Positions 1 through 11,852 of a stretch of 64,000 nt of DNA are shown piece after piece (position 1 is the first letter of the stretch; every line of letters starts with the position of its first letter). The position numbers and the translations under genes are program-made. The notes beneath the pieces are model-generated. The model was not told the origin of the DNA, did no database searches, and saw only the letters and a program-made list of their open reading frames with translations. This stretch comes from Capronia americana (Eukaryota; Ascomycota; Eurotiomycetes; Chaetothyriales; Herpotrichiellaceae), in NCBI GenBank assembly GCA_016110215.1, contig JADWQD010000013.1:1265167-1329166 (forward strand), written 5' to 3'.

Positions 1-278
1 GGTCGAACAATTACCTTTGGATCGCTCGAAGACCAGCTTTGAAGAAGCAGTGTATGTTTGTTACTGAATGAATCTGAGTAAACCGCCTGCCTGCTGCTGA
101 TAGCTCCGGTCTATGTAGTCGTCTCTGCCTTCAATTCATTGCCTTCGTCTTCTCGTGAAATTGGCTCGCTCGAACCGACTCTACTTATGCAATATCCCGA
201 AAAGAACCTGCGCCTGAACGTTGTGGTGTGGTATGTGTGGTGCGAGATGCATCCAAGAATCCGTCTACGAAAGCCACG

Positions 279-1254
279 TCACATGAAATCATCCTCACCC
301 AGACCATCGTCGTAGCTAGTTGTGTCTGCCACCCCTCTGCCCATATCCCGCGTTGCTGCGAGAGAGGACTTGGTCTTCGCTGCCTTGCTCTTCTTGCCGC
401 CCTTCTCCTTCTCCTTCTCCTCCTTCATCTTCTCGTTGCTCAGCGCTGTCAGAGCGCTCGCCGCCTTCTTGATTTCCGCACTAGGTAGATCGGCGCATAT
501 CTGTTTCACGAAGGTGGACACCCAAAGCGAATAGTGCGGTTTCGACGACGCGGCTGTGAGTAGGGGGACCAGGGTGGCCGAGAGTGCGTCAAATTGCGAT
601 TTCGTGGTGGGTTTGAACAGAGGATACTTGGAGAGATCGATCGCCTGGCCTGGGTTCGCTTTGTCTTCTATTATCACGGCCTTGTTGGGCGCGGTTCGCG
701 TTTTCGGCCCCATTCCAACGTTGGCTAAGAGATCTTGGGCGTGTTTAAGATCGGCTTCCTGTTCGGTCTGTCGTAACCTTGCACGTTTTTCTGCGTCGTC
801 CTCTTCCTCTGAGCTCTCCTCTTCTTCTTCCTCTTGGGCGCGTCTGCGTCGGTTCGCTTCACGGTGCTCCTCTATGCGCTGAGACTTTGGCTTCTTGTTT
901 GCGGCGGCTTCGGCTTCGGCCTTGGCTTTCGCTGCGGCTGCTTTCGCGGCTTTCTCGCGTTCGGCTTCGGAGTCCTCTTCTTCCTCCCAGTTATCAGCAA
1001 CCTAGAACTTGTCAGTCTCGCCATGCAGTTCTCTTCCTCGAACCTGCCTACGTACAGCGTCGGAATCTTCTTCGTCGGCAAACTTGCGGCGCGCAACAGG
1101 CACGTCTACAGATTCTTCGTCAGAGGACTCCTCAGACTCCTCGTCTGCATCGCAAGACGGTTAGCAACATGCGATGGGGGCGCTTCTGCACGATGCGAAG
1201 GCGAATTGCCCCGCCATGCGTTCAAGGCGACTCACCCCACTTTGAAGGAGCCAT
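279..1254 (-). CDS. HCR1: Eukaryotic translation initiation factor 3 subunit J (eIF3j/Hcr1)
   Basis: eIF3j binds the 40S decoding centre and helps assemble eIF3 on the ribosome in the cytosol. I read three exons: 1254-1236 (start MAPSKW), 1144-1056 and 1001-279, joined by GTGAGT..AG and GTACGT..TAG introns, giving about 276 aa, the usual fungal length. The N-terminal third is very acidic (DEESEESSDEES, then EEEEDSEAE), the middle is an Ala/Lys/Glu-rich helical stretch, and the C-terminal part runs from GPKTRTAPNKA through a compact domain to the family-typical ending DDFM. The short conserved first exon and the ending make the assignment firm. No ORF begins within 1.9 kb upstream of its start, so it has its own promoter. 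Intron positions are inferred from consensus and frame. Confidence 0.88.
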
Positions 1255-3167
1255 GATTGTGTGGTTACGCGAGAGGTCACGGTCAATTTCTCGTTGTTTT
1301 GTGGCGAGGTCTGACTGCAGCTGTACCTGAGTATCTGCGCAGATTGAGACGGGTTCGTATCGAATGAAGAATGGGATGGAGACAACGGCAATTCAATGAC
1401 GAGGAATTTTGAATTGGAACTTGGAAGGGGGCGCTGCATGCCAAGTGTTGGAAAAGCTGTTGCCGCCCTGTGCCCCACCTCCGGCTCGCCTGCGTGTTTG
1501 GGGCTAAAGGGCAAACAAAATCCGCTCGAAGGCCACGTCATTCGTTCACTAAAGCGACGCCGCTTTAAGACGATCTTCTTCAACTCATTCTCTACCAGGC
1601 GAGGGCTAAATCAATATCCTCGAGAGAACGCTTGATTCTTTACCTTATTGTTCTGCCCCTGCCTTCGCAGTTGAAATGTTGCTCCGGAAATCCAAGAATA
1701 AAACAACCAGTTCTGGGCTTGTGGCGATTTGTCGCATCGAGAATCGGCCTGGAATAGGATGCCCTTTGATAGTCGAGGACCGGAAAGACACGTGTGAACG
1801 CTCGTCTCGGGCAGAATGCGCATCCCCCATAGATCCTAACGAGAACAAGCCTAGGCTCTCTCCTTACGTCGAGGTAGAAGACCGCTACTAATCATCTTCC
1901 CCGAGGCTGGTGTGCTTGTGGATGGAGCCATTAGAGGTCTGAGGGCGTGTGGGTTACTGCATGGAAATGAGCTACGTACTGCGTGCATGATCAATACTGC
2001 ACCTCTAACTGCTGAGCCTTAGGGACAGTGACGCTTGAATTCCCACATCAAACCATCGATGCTGGAGTTTGAAGCGCCAGAGTATGCATGTTTCCCATTT
2101 TTCCATTGCTGCTTCCTCATTAGCACTTATCCTGCCAAGGCGGCTTTCTTACTCTCGGGGCATGAGGCTACCTCAGATGCGTGTCTCAGGCATGGGAATC
2201 TCCTACTGCTCGCCTAAGAGAACTGAAATACTCCATCATATCATGAGTTCATATCCTGGGCGCATGCCGAGGGACCTAGTTTGGCCGCCATTACGTACAT
2301 ACGATAATTATACCCTATTATGCCGGACCAAGTTTATTCTTATCCTTCTTCTTTGCAGAACTCATCCTTGTCATCTTTTGGAGGGAAAGTTCGCGGCTCG
2401 AACCCCGCTGGAAGGCGGACTTTGTACGCCGACGGAAAAGAAACCAGTTGTCCTTGTTGGCGTTGCACGCGGTAGATAACAGTATAGAAGGTGAGAGTGA
2501 AGGTGGTGAGGTGAAGGCGAAGTTTTGAGAGAGGCAGATTGTTTTTAAAAGCGGCACGGCCCGTATGAGTCGCGTGTGACCTTGGATTCCACGGATTCTT
2601 CTGATCCTTCCACTTCTTGGGCTGCCAAGACGAGTAAAAACTGTGCCCCGATTGGGACTGGGATGGTTGCCGCCCTGTTCTCCCGACTCACCCCGAGCTC
2701 GCACGAGCTGGGTGTGGTTGTCCTGGACGAGTACTTGTACTGGCTATAGTCAAGGCACTGCGGAGATTTCAGTTGGCACCGAAAAGCCCGAAGCAAATTG
2801 TCCGGAGCCGCAGCCCAATACACATCCATGACTTGATCATCTTCTGCCACCTTGGCCGAACGCCCAGGCATCACATAGGCGGGGCGAATCCTGCGAAAAC
2901 AAACCCGGCAGTAATGAAAGAGACAAAGCCCCGAGTCGCCACAGAGTACCCGTCGAAGTCAATCTGTGTCTCGGGAAGGAGCAATGATGGCATTCTGCCT
3001 CGGTCTGGAGGGTTTTCATGGCGCTCTTTGCCGGCTAGGACGGCACCGATCTCCGAAATGAGGATAGCACCAATGTCACTGGAGACTTCTCTGTTCGACT
3101 TCAAATCTGCTCTTCACGCCGAGAAAGTTTGTCTGTGGTGTCAATATGCTTTGTCTTAGGCTGAAGC
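1255..3167. other. Intergenic region, no gene seen
   Basis: This 1.9-kb stretch separates the divergent eIF3j and DHA1 transporter genes and must hold both promoters. Only short, low-complexity or overlapping reading frames are present, with no recognisable motif. A GGTTCGAG-like string near 2395 was tested as a tRNA T-arm, but the stem does not pair. Confidence 0.5.
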
Positions 3168-4707
3168 ATGTCAGTCGACCTCGAGAAGCCTGCTACACCT
3201 ATTCGCCGCCCCGAACATGGTCTGCGTGAAAAACACGTTGGCGGAGTCGACGGCGACCGGGAAGTCGTTGCGGCGTTTGAAAGTCCGTTCGATCTTCCGA
3301 CATGGCGGAAATGGGTCATTACCACTCTGCTGGCGTTGATGACTACCGCCGTCACGTTTGCGAGCTCTGTCTGGTCTGCTACTATCGCCGTAACGTCAAA
3401 GGAGTTCAACGTCAGTGAAACAGTTTCACTCTTGGGGGTGTCGCTTTATGTGTTGGGATTTAGTCTGGGTCCTATTGTTTGGGGTAGGTTTGCCAATGTT
3501 TCCGAGTCATCGCCTTCTGTGCTGAACTAACGGTGCGGTCGCTGAAGGTCCATTATCAGAATTCAAAGGACGTCGGTTACCACTCTTCTCAGCCTTCTTC
3601 GCGTGGACGCTCCTCCAAATACCCATCGGAGTGGTCAAAAATCTCCCTGCACTTCTTGTCTGTCGCCTGTTAGCCGGCTGCTTCGGAGCTTCGCCTCAGG
3701 TTTTGGTCGGTGCCACATACGCTGATTTCTGGGAACCAGCGGAGCGGGGCGTCGCAACCGCAGTCTACTCGGTAGCCGTCTACGTCGGCCCTACTCTTGG
3801 GCCCATCTTTGGAGCCCTTCTCACCGAAAGCAGCCTTGGTTGGCACTGGACAGGCTGGGTGTCCCTCATTCTTGGCGTCGTTGTTGGGATTCCGGCATTC
3901 CTCTTTATCCCCGAGACATATGGCCCAACCCTCCAGCAAAGAGCGAACGAGAAACTCAAATTGGCACAAGGCTCCTCAGCATCGACCGAACAGAGCATCA
4001 AGCAAACTCCAGCCTTTTCAGAATTTGTCCACAAGTACATGTTCAAGCCGGCAGTCATGTTCTGCGTCGAGCCAATGCTCATGGTCATGGCGCTATATAT
4101 TGCCATCGTCTACGGGATCCTCTATCTGACCTTCTTCGCATTTCCATACAGCTTCGTCCAAGTCCGTGGTTGGGATCCCCGTACCGGGACCCTCCCATTT
4201 TTGAGCATCTTGACCAGTGTGGTCGTATCTGCAATCGGAGTGGCGCTGTATTCGAAACGATATTACCGTCCCAGGCTACGGGCTCGCGGATCAGTCTTAC
4301 CGGAGGACCGCTTACCCTTGGTCATGCTCGGCAGCATCATTCTGCCAATCGGGCTCTTTTTCTTCGCCTGGACTTCATCTGCCAAAATCTCCCCGGTTCC
4401 GCAAATTGTCGCCGGGTTTTTCATCGGAAGTGGCATCATGCTCATTTTCACCAACGCTGTTGCGTTTCTGGTCGACATCTACCTTGAGTCCGCTGCCAGT
4501 GCGATGGCGGCAAGCACGATCGTGAGGAGTTTAGTGGCGGCCGGCTTTCCGTTGGCTGCACCACGCATGTATCAATCTTTGGGCACAGCATGGGCTACCA
4601 GCGTCCTTGGCTTTCTGTGCGTGTTGGCCATCCCAGCTCCGTTTCTCTTCTACAAATATGGGCGGAAGCTGCGACAGATGTCGCGGTTTGCTCCGATGCT
4701 AGAATAG
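3168..4707 (+). CDS. MFS transporter, DHA1 (drug:H+ antiporter-1) type
   Basis: This is a predicted plasma-membrane proton antiporter exporting drugs or small metabolites. Two exons, 3168-3483 and 3548-4707, joined by a 64-nt intron (GTAGGT..AAG), encode about 491 aa, the normal size for a 12-helix DHA1 protein. After a hydrophilic N-terminus of about 45 residues, helices start at WVITTLLALMTTAVTFA. The intron lies inside motif A: splicing gives VWGPLSEFKGRRLPL, matching the family GPLSE..GRR signature. Motif C-like GPTLGPIFGALL and the PETYGPTLQQR loop follow. It most resembles the polyamine/multidrug fungal subgroup. The substrate cannot be told from sequence. No biosynthetic genes are adjacent; the next gene is an unrelated membrane protein 2.5 kb away. 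Confidence 0.88.
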
Positions 4708-7237
4708 CTATTCTCCACGACAATGCATGCAGTCAGATCATGATTGTCCTGCGTCACCGCCTGGGACAATGGTCCCAGCAGCTTCTAGCCGCTTTCAACT
4801 CGATCTCAGTTCTTCCATATGATGAAAACGACGCACCATCGTACAGCTAAAATACTTTTGTCGGGGACATATAAGATACGCTGCAGAGCTGACTGCCTCC
4901 TCCCGGAAGCGACTTGTGCAGAACATAGGTTCAGACCAACAAATTGTCCAATTGGAGGGTCTCTGGAAGGTATATTATTTCTTCGGAAGCCTAAAAAGGA
5001 GTCTTCCTTCCGATCTTATGCCTCTTCCTCCAGCTGGGTCCAGATATTGACTCTATTTACGCCATGGACTTCATTCTTATCGCTCATGCTCTACATTCAG
5101 GCCTTATCTGGAAACTTGGTCGGTGTCACAGTGCATGTTCACTCTCCAAACATACATGGGCAACGCCGCTGACGAAGGATGATAAGGGAGCGACAAGGGA
5201 AAGCCTGTGAGGCTAGAGTCATATACTATTCAACGGTTGGGAGGTTGCTGAATACTTTCCAGGTGGATATACTCTCTTGTTTCGTCTAGTAGATATTCCA
5301 TCTACGTGGTCGAAGGGTCGAAGAGGCGTCAAAAGAGTGACCGGCGCGCACTAACAATTTTAGATCCTCCACCCTCGTTGACGCTGGATGCGGTGGAGTA
5401 GATTCAGGATGACGGCACGCTCGGGGTGAGTCGCACATATATGAGCTCCGAGCGGCCTTTAATTACCTTGTACTCCGTACTCATACGGAGTATTTGCCAA
5501 ACAAGCAACGCCAGCGCCCCACACAACCAGACCGGCTTTGCAGTCAACGCGCCTCGCCTGCATTCAATCCCTCGAGCCTTGCTACTCCGTAGTTGTGCAG
5601 TCCTTCCGCGCCGACCGATCGACCCATCCCACTCCTGACGTCTAGAATAGATCCCATCCTGGTGTAACAACGGGCTCCTACAGCAATGGAACGTCTCGAA
5701 TTGGGAAGATGATAACCGGGTGGAATTTACACCTACGAAGTCAACTACATCTAAGATCTGAAGGGCCCGGAAAAGTGGTAGGTTTACTTATGGTCTACGC
5801 GTAGCGTACGAGTTCCTGAATAGCACTTGGCTGTTTGATCTACTCATTGCACTGTAACTAGGTTGAAGAAACATCATGCTGAATATGTCTAGGTGAGGAG
5901 GGCTCGTGATTCGCCTACAATGTTGAGAGAGGAAGCGACCAGTTGATGGACCACTTTCGCCAATTGACCTCCGTTCGACACGAATGGTTCCGCAACTTGA
6001 ACAAGACGACAATAACGATGATGGACTAATCGAGAACGCCGTATCAATGCCTCAAGTTGGGGACTTGGGAGCACTAGTTCCACCTCAGAGTCCGAATAGC
6101 CTACATCCAATACCGCCGGTTGCGGGCTTGGATGCAGAAGAACATGCAGTATTGGTCCTCCATCGCCATATTTCAGTGGACAACAAGTCCACCGCAGCAG
6201 CATCAAGACCTTGGCACGAAATAAAACTGCTATCAGCGCACGTCAATGCGGGTGCTGGGGCTGAATTGTTCGAGCCTCCTCATGTCGAGCCCGGAGGCCA
6301 GTATCCTCGTGGTGCTGAGTTTCCAATTGTGGTGTGTTGTTTCACCTGTGGTGACGGGACCATGGCGATGAAGTTCTAGATTGCGGTGAGGCTGATCCCG
6401 GCATCATAACTCGCCTCTTTCCAGGATCAACCTGAGCCCAAGCGGCGATATCGTGCATGTCACTTTCGACTTCGCCGACTACCATTCCGCTCACCACCCT
6501 CGAAATACTGCAGCCAAAGTCCTCGCGCACAAACAGGAAGCTGACGTTCTCCAAGTTGGTCTTTTCGAGCAATCGAGCCCACTGATTAGTCGGCAAATCA
6601 CGGTGCCCCCCCATTTCCCGATCACTCTTGCCAACACGGCGTCGTTTGCATCAGACGGATGCTACAAGGAAAGAAAAGGGCGACACCACATGTAGGACGG
6701 CATCGATATGCATACGCCCACCTCACTACTTTCTCCAGCCGTTCTACCTCGTGGCATTAGGCTGGCTTGGCTTGCATCAAGAGTGTCCGAATCAGGCAGG
6801 CCACTGGTGCTCAGCAAGCCACAATGCATTGCGCTGAACTCGTGGCCATTTTGAATCGTCAAAAATGTGACTTGTTATCAGCCAGCCACTGAGCACATAT
6901 CCTCTGGACATACCCTCTTGACTCGCCTTCGGCCGAATTCTATGACTCGGTTGTCCTGGAAGAACCTCAGCTTCCCTTGGCTTCAATGCAAGATGGGCAG
7001 ACCTGAAGTTCTGGAACGGCGGCGCCCAGCGCGAGAACTCACAACCACGGTATTGGCGATGGGGCCCTTTGGACCAGTTCAACGACGCGGTCCATGGCCC
7101 GGCTCAGCTCTTCGAAGTTGATATTGAGTTTGACCTTTTAAATAACGGTCTGCATAACTCTGGTCCAGGTTGATTGTCTTTGATCTTCAGTAAGTCACCT
7201 TTAGGTTTATGCTTTTTCTTTCTGTCTTGTTGTCATT
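4708..7237. other. Long gene-poor stretch with possible decayed coding remnants
   Basis: No intact gene is visible in 2.5 kb. Three minus-strand fragments between about 7140 and 6342 have protein-like composition, for example NQWARLLEKTNLENVSF near 6580, but they lie in different frames, are broken by stops and match no family I can name with confidence. They may be remnants of one decayed gene or chance frames. The rest (4708-6340) shows nothing I can support. Confidence 0.3.
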
Positions 7238-9133
7238 ATGGGCGCGGGCGAAACAGTCGTCGTATCCTCATATCCTCCGATCGACCATGATCTGCAACAG
7301 CAGACACCACCTCTGCCGCGTCGGGTCGTCAACGGCACTCGCTTTTGGGCGTCAAGGTTCTTCCCATGGTCCGCCGACAAGGCGGAGGTCAAGATTCAGG
7401 ACATTACGAAGGCTCGATACATCCCATGGCTAGGACTTGGTGCTCTAGCACTGTCTGGGATGACCATTCTATTCTCTTGGATCGTACTCTGGGCCATCGA
7501 CGGACATATGCAGCAGGAGGAAGAATACTTGAAGCCTGCCTCGTGGCTGTCCGCGATCTTATCTGCTAATAGCGTTTTTCTCGGCTTCGCGATAAGTGAA
7601 GGTGTCACTATAGCTTGGTGGTATACCGTATCCCGGACAGACGCAACCATCCGCGACATTCACGAAGCTTGGTCGCTCGGTTCCAGCATTTTTGCGGTCC
7701 TCCGGGCCGGAAAGAGATTTAACTATGTCGCATTAGCAACCCTCTTTGTGGCGTCGGTTCCTATTAACGGTAAGTCTCCCAGGCACGGCTCGGCTGTTTT
7801 GGCTAAGTTTCCCATAGGCTTCCTCCTGCAGAACGCCATCACGACTGTCCCCGGCACTCATCGCAACACAACCATGATCAGTATCGGCATGGCGACCGAC
7901 CTACCCAGAGGGTTCTCCGCCGTTCTCTCTAGAGGCTCTTTCAGCACGTATGGCGATGTCTTCTCGCGAGCTCTTGCGTTGATTGATCCAGACACGGGTG
8001 TCATTGGTTCGGACAGCATGTGGTTCAACGAGCCGCCGTGGAATGGATCTGGAAGCTGTGGTGCCGATGACCTGTTGGGCACGTGTACTGGCCGGGCTCA
8101 TAGTCTCGGCTTCGGAGCTGATTGTACGGACTCCACTGAGCCATATGACATTGACCCTAAAAATCACGACGGTCAACCATTTCCCGCAACGATCTTCTCC
8201 AGCAAGGTGGGCTGGGACGCCAACACTCCAGGCGAATTCAACCTGATGATACGCCTCAAAAACAGCACCGACTGTGTCGGCCACTATGCCGTCCGAAATT
8301 GCATATTCCGCGCCGCCCAGCTATCATACCCCATTCGACTCATCCCTGTTTCGAAAACGGGTCCAAAGTCCAATCTGAGAGGATCTGCGAAGGAGTTCCC
8401 CACAAACGTCCTTGGGCTGGATCCCGATACCAGCTTCGACGATGACCACGTTCGGTCTTACCTCACGCTTCCTTCCGAGGCCGATTCGACCAACAGTACC
8501 TTTGGTGGGGTTGCGCATTACCTGCGAAGCGTCTACGACGCCGAATTGAACTGGGTCTGGAACGGCACGAGTTGGCGCGTCAACTCCACGGGGAAGCAAG
8601 CCGAGAATGCTGTCGTTGACTCCTTTTTCCTGAACTACTTCACACCCGACGAGCGAGTCGAGAGCGATTTCCCCACAAGCTCACTTGAAGATCCGGACTA
8701 TTGCAAGAACACGCTCTTCGGCTACCAGGACGACCGTGGTCGCATTGCGGTGGAGGATCAACTCAAGGATCGGCTGAGGAATATCATGTTCCTGTCCAGC
8801 GTGATGCAGAATTCCCTCGACCTTGATGTTTGGTTTCAACAGAACGTGACCGTCAATCGAACCGCCGATGTTGCCAACTACAAGATCATTTATGGATACT
8901 GGGCTGGTTCCCTGGCGGTCACGACCACCGTCATTCTCATGATCATCCCGACATTCTGGGGCTTTTGGCTGTTGAGCGGCAAGTTCACCTTGAGCCCTGT
9001 CGACACGGCCACGGCGCTGGAAGCACCACTTGTTCGCTCGGAGAGCCGCGTTGATGATTCGAAGGCTCGGCTGAAGGAAATTGGGTCGCGGCCACTCTAC
9101 CCCGTGCGACGGGACGGATCAGGCCCTACTTGA
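7238..9133 (+). CDS. Fungal multi-pass membrane protein of unknown function (DUF3176-like)
   Basis: The product resembles a large fungal family of membrane proteins without known function. Hydrophobic segments near residues 65-90 (WLGLGALALSGMTILFSWIV), 105-130 and 170-190 are followed by the family-typical TIRDIHEAWSLGSS and FNYVALATL motifs, a long Asn-X-Ser/Thr-rich extracytoplasmic region, and a final helix (SLAVTTTVILMIIPTFWGF) with a short cytosolic tail. The frame is open throughout, but 7770-7817 has the marks of a 48-nt intron (GTAAGT, CTAAG, CATAG). Removing it keeps frame and restores the family string VPINGFLLQ. The spliced product would be 615 aa and the unspliced one 631. The start is chosen because no in-frame ATG lies upstream near the conserved region. 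Confidence 0.75.
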   Translation: MGAGETVVVSSYPPIDHDLQQQTPPLPRRVVNGTRFWASRFFPWSADKAEVKIQDITKARYIPWLGLGALALSGMTILFSWIVLWAIDGHMQQEEEYLKPASWLSAILSANSVFLGFAISEGVTIAWWYTVSRTDATIRDIHEAWSLGSSIFAVLRAGKRFNYVALATLFVASVPINGKSPRHGSAVLAKFPIGFLLQNAITTVPGTHRNTTMISIGMATDLPRGFSAVLSRGSFSTYGDVFSRALALIDPDTGVIGSDSMWFNEPPWNGSGSCGADDLLGTCTGRAHSLGFGADCTDSTEPYDIDPKNHDGQPFPATIFSSKVGWDANTPGEFNLMIRLKNSTDCVGHYAVRNCIFRAAQLSYPIRLIPVSKTGPKSNLRGSAKEFPTNVLGLDPDTSFDDDHVRSYLTLPSEADSTNSTFGGVAHYLRSVYDAELNWVWNGTSWRVNSTGKQAENAVVDSFFLNYFTPDERVESDFPTSSLEDPDYCKNTLFGYQDDRGRIAVEDQLKDRLRNIMFLSSVMQNSLDLDVWFQQNVTVNRTADVANYKIIYGYWAGSLAVTTTVILMIIPTFWGFWLLSGKFTLSPVDTATALEAPLVRSESRVDDSKARLKEIGSRPLYPVRRDGSGPT

Positions 9134-9555
9134 GATTCACGTTCGTCCCAGGTCGGAAATTGGGCCTGATTGTCTGGATGACTGTGACGGGCGTCAGAGT
9201 TAGCTTAGGGAGAAAGAGAAACTTGCCAAGGCAGTTCAGTTGAGGTTCAAAGACGTTGCCACTTCTGAATCGGTCGCGTTCACTTGTGGTAGAGCCAATC
9301 AGCAGGAAATCGGATCATGCTGGGGGGTAAAAGCGGCATTTCACTCTTAAGGTTCAGGGCCACATGTCTCGGGATACAACACTGCTATGGCTCGAGACTC
9401 ATTGTATTCATACGTCATGCACTATCGAATCACTTTCTCACAGGTTGCTGCCCGTCCCACGAAAGCTGTTGGGATGCGGCGCATTCTGGATTCATGTTCG
9501 TTTTCTTGCCCCAATCCAACCAAAGCTCGCCGCGTCTGAAGCGCTGCAGTCGTAC
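9134..9555. other. Convergent 3' intergenic region
   Basis: This stretch lies between the 3' ends of the membrane-protein gene and enolase. It should hold both polyadenylation regions. I see no further gene or repeat. Confidence 0.5.
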
Positions 9556-10974
9556 TTACAAGGTGACGGACTTGCGGAAGTTGCTGCCAGCATAGATAGC
9601 ATTCGATCCCAACTCTTCTTCGATGCGCAGGATCTGGTTCAGCTTGGCAAGACGCTCGGACCGTGCTGGAGCACCTGTCTTGATCTCACCAGCTCGAATA
9701 CCAACAACGATGTCAGCAATGGTGACATCTTCGGTCTCACCGGAACGATGTGACACCATCACACCCCAGCCGGCAGCATAAGAATCTTTGGCAGCTTGGA
9801 TGGACTCGGTAAGAGTGCCGATTTGGTTGACCTTCAGTAACAAGGCATTGCAGGCCTTCGACTCAATGGCTCTCTTGATGCGCTTGGGGTTGGTCACCGT
9901 TAAGTCGTCGCTATTCATGGTTAGTCATCGTCGTAGAGTCTGGTCCTGGCTCAAAAACTCACCCAACAATCTGGAAGTCGGATGTCTTGAAGAAGTAGCT
10001 CCAAGCCTCCCAATCATCCTCAGCGAAGGGGTCCTCGATCGAGACGATTGGGTATTTGCTCGCAAGGGCCTTGTACTGATCGGCCAGTTGCTCGTAGGTG
10101 ATCCATTTGCTCTTGTCGCTATCGGGGTTCTTGAAGTCGAGATCGTACTTCTTCTCATCTTCCTTGTAGAACTCGCTTGAGGCAACATCCATGGCGATGT
10201 TCATCTTGCCCTTGTAACCAGCCTCTTCGATAGCTTGGGAGATGAGGTCCAAAGCCTCTTCAGCAGTCTGGATATCTGGGGCGACACCACCCTCATCGCC
10301 AACATTGCCTGCTGACTGACCGTACTTCTTTTTGGCAAGAGTCTTCAGCTTCTGATAGACCTCGGCACCCCATCGGAGACCCTCAGAAAACGATGGCGCT
10401 TGGCTATACTCCCCATTAGCATTGCATAATACAACAGGGTTGCGGTCACTTACTCAGGGACAATCATGAATTCTTGGAAAGCAAGACGACCGCCTGCATG
10501 CGAACCACCATTGAGGACGTTCATGAATGGGACAGGAAGGACATATGGCTTCTTCGTGCCTGCGAGGTCGGAGACGTGTGCGTAGAGAGGCACGCCCTTT
10601 TGAGCGGCACCAGCTTTTGCAACCGCAAGGCTGACGCCCAGAATGGCATTGGCACCAAGGTTGGTCTTGTTCTCTGTTCCATCGAGCTCAATCAAGAACT
10701 TGTCGACGCTGGATTGATCGGTGACGTCGATGTTCTTCTCAATCAATTTTGGTCCGATGACAGTGTTCACGTTGTTGACTGCTTTCAGAACACCCTTTCC
10801 CCCCCAGTGTGACTTGTCGCCATCTCGGAGCTCGCAGGCTTCGTGCTGGCCGGTGGAGGCACCAGAAGGGACAATGGCGCGGTGGAGGCCGGTCTCGGTG
10901 ACGACGTCAACTTCGACAGTCGGGTTGCCCCGGGAGTCGTAGACGGAACGGGCGTGAACTTTGACGATAGGCAT
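9556..10974 (-). CDS. ENO1: Enolase (2-phosphoglycerate dehydratase)
   Basis: Enolase catalyses 2-phosphoglycerate to phosphoenolpyruvate in cytosolic glycolysis. Three exons, 10974-10454, 10403-9963 and 9910-9556, give 438 aa, the exact usual fungal length. The start MPIVKVHARSVYDSRGNPTVEV is canonical. Also visible are GASTGQHEA, the loop GGSHAGGRLAFQEFMIVP, the metal-binding SIEDPFAEDDWE, the catalytic-lysine region LLKVNQIGTLTES, the HRSGETED loop and the ending AGSNFRKSV. A GTAAGT at 11180 and CATAG ending at 11123 suggest a 58-nt intron in the 5' UTR, common in highly expressed fungal genes. It is divergent from the proteasome gene RPT4 across about 0.9 kb. Identity is certain; only the UTR intron is speculative. 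Confidence 0.97.
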
Positions 10975-11852
10975 GGCTGCTGGTGGGTTAGTGGGTGGAA
11001 AATATCGGAACAGTGACGAAAATGTATTGAGAGAGAGAAGCTGCAAGCAATCGACCTCGAGAATAAGGTCTGAGAGGAGCAGATAGTGAAAGGAAGTGAA
11101 GCCAAAGAGCTTGTTGCGCAAGCTATGAGAGAGGCACGTTGGACAGGGCGATTGGGTACTTCTTCGAGGAGTATACTTACTGGCTATTCTCAGTGGTGTG
11201 ATGGACGTGTTGAGTCAGTAGCTAGCTGCTTAGTGATGTGTCTGAAGAGGTAGGAGGGCTTCAGTTTGTTTCCTCTTTGAAGATGACAATAGTGAGGAAT
11301 CAGGTGAACAGGGAGCAAAGATTGAGAGAAGTGAAACTTTGTTTATTTTGGTGGGGGTTGTTGGCACGAATAATTGAGGGTATTGATCGCTACAAATTTA
11401 CTTGCATCTCAGCAGCAATTCACTCAGCAGCTCGCAGGTGCGGGACACGAGCGACCCCTCCAAAGCTGTTGACGGTGACCGATTCGCGCATGTCCCAGCA
11501 TGGGGTCCGCCCAAGCCAAATCTGTCCCTGTCAATGCCCAACGTCACTGCAAGCTCAGGGTCTTCCCCCGACAATCGAGCTAAGCCTTTCAAGTTAAGCG
11601 GCAAACGTGACCGCGTCGGAAGACCTTCCCACTGTTGGCTTGCGCCAGCCTTCCTTCGCCTCGCCGCGTCGTCGCTTTGGTACCTGCGCAAGTTCACGAT
11701 ATCGAGTGTTAGTGAACCCAAAATATCAAAACCAGCAAGAACATCAGCCTCAGGAGAATCCGGCCCCGTGTCCTCCATCGTTCAACTTGCCTCGGCGTCA
11801 TCTTTCCTACTTCACCGCATCCTCGTCCGCTCACCTCAACGACATCTACAGA
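10975..11852. promoter_or_regulatory. Shared divergent promoter region of enolase and RPT4
   Basis: This 0.88-kb region lies between two divergent housekeeping starts. A probable enolase 5' UTR intron sits at 11180-11123 on the minus strand. Pyrimidine-rich stretches occur near both starts. No specific factor site could be assigned. Confidence 0.45.

Noticed and set aside
2380..2430. Possible tRNA from a GGTTCGAG/GGCTCGAACCCC string
   Set aside because: On either strand the stem flanking the T-loop does not pair and no acceptor or anticodon arm can be drawn.
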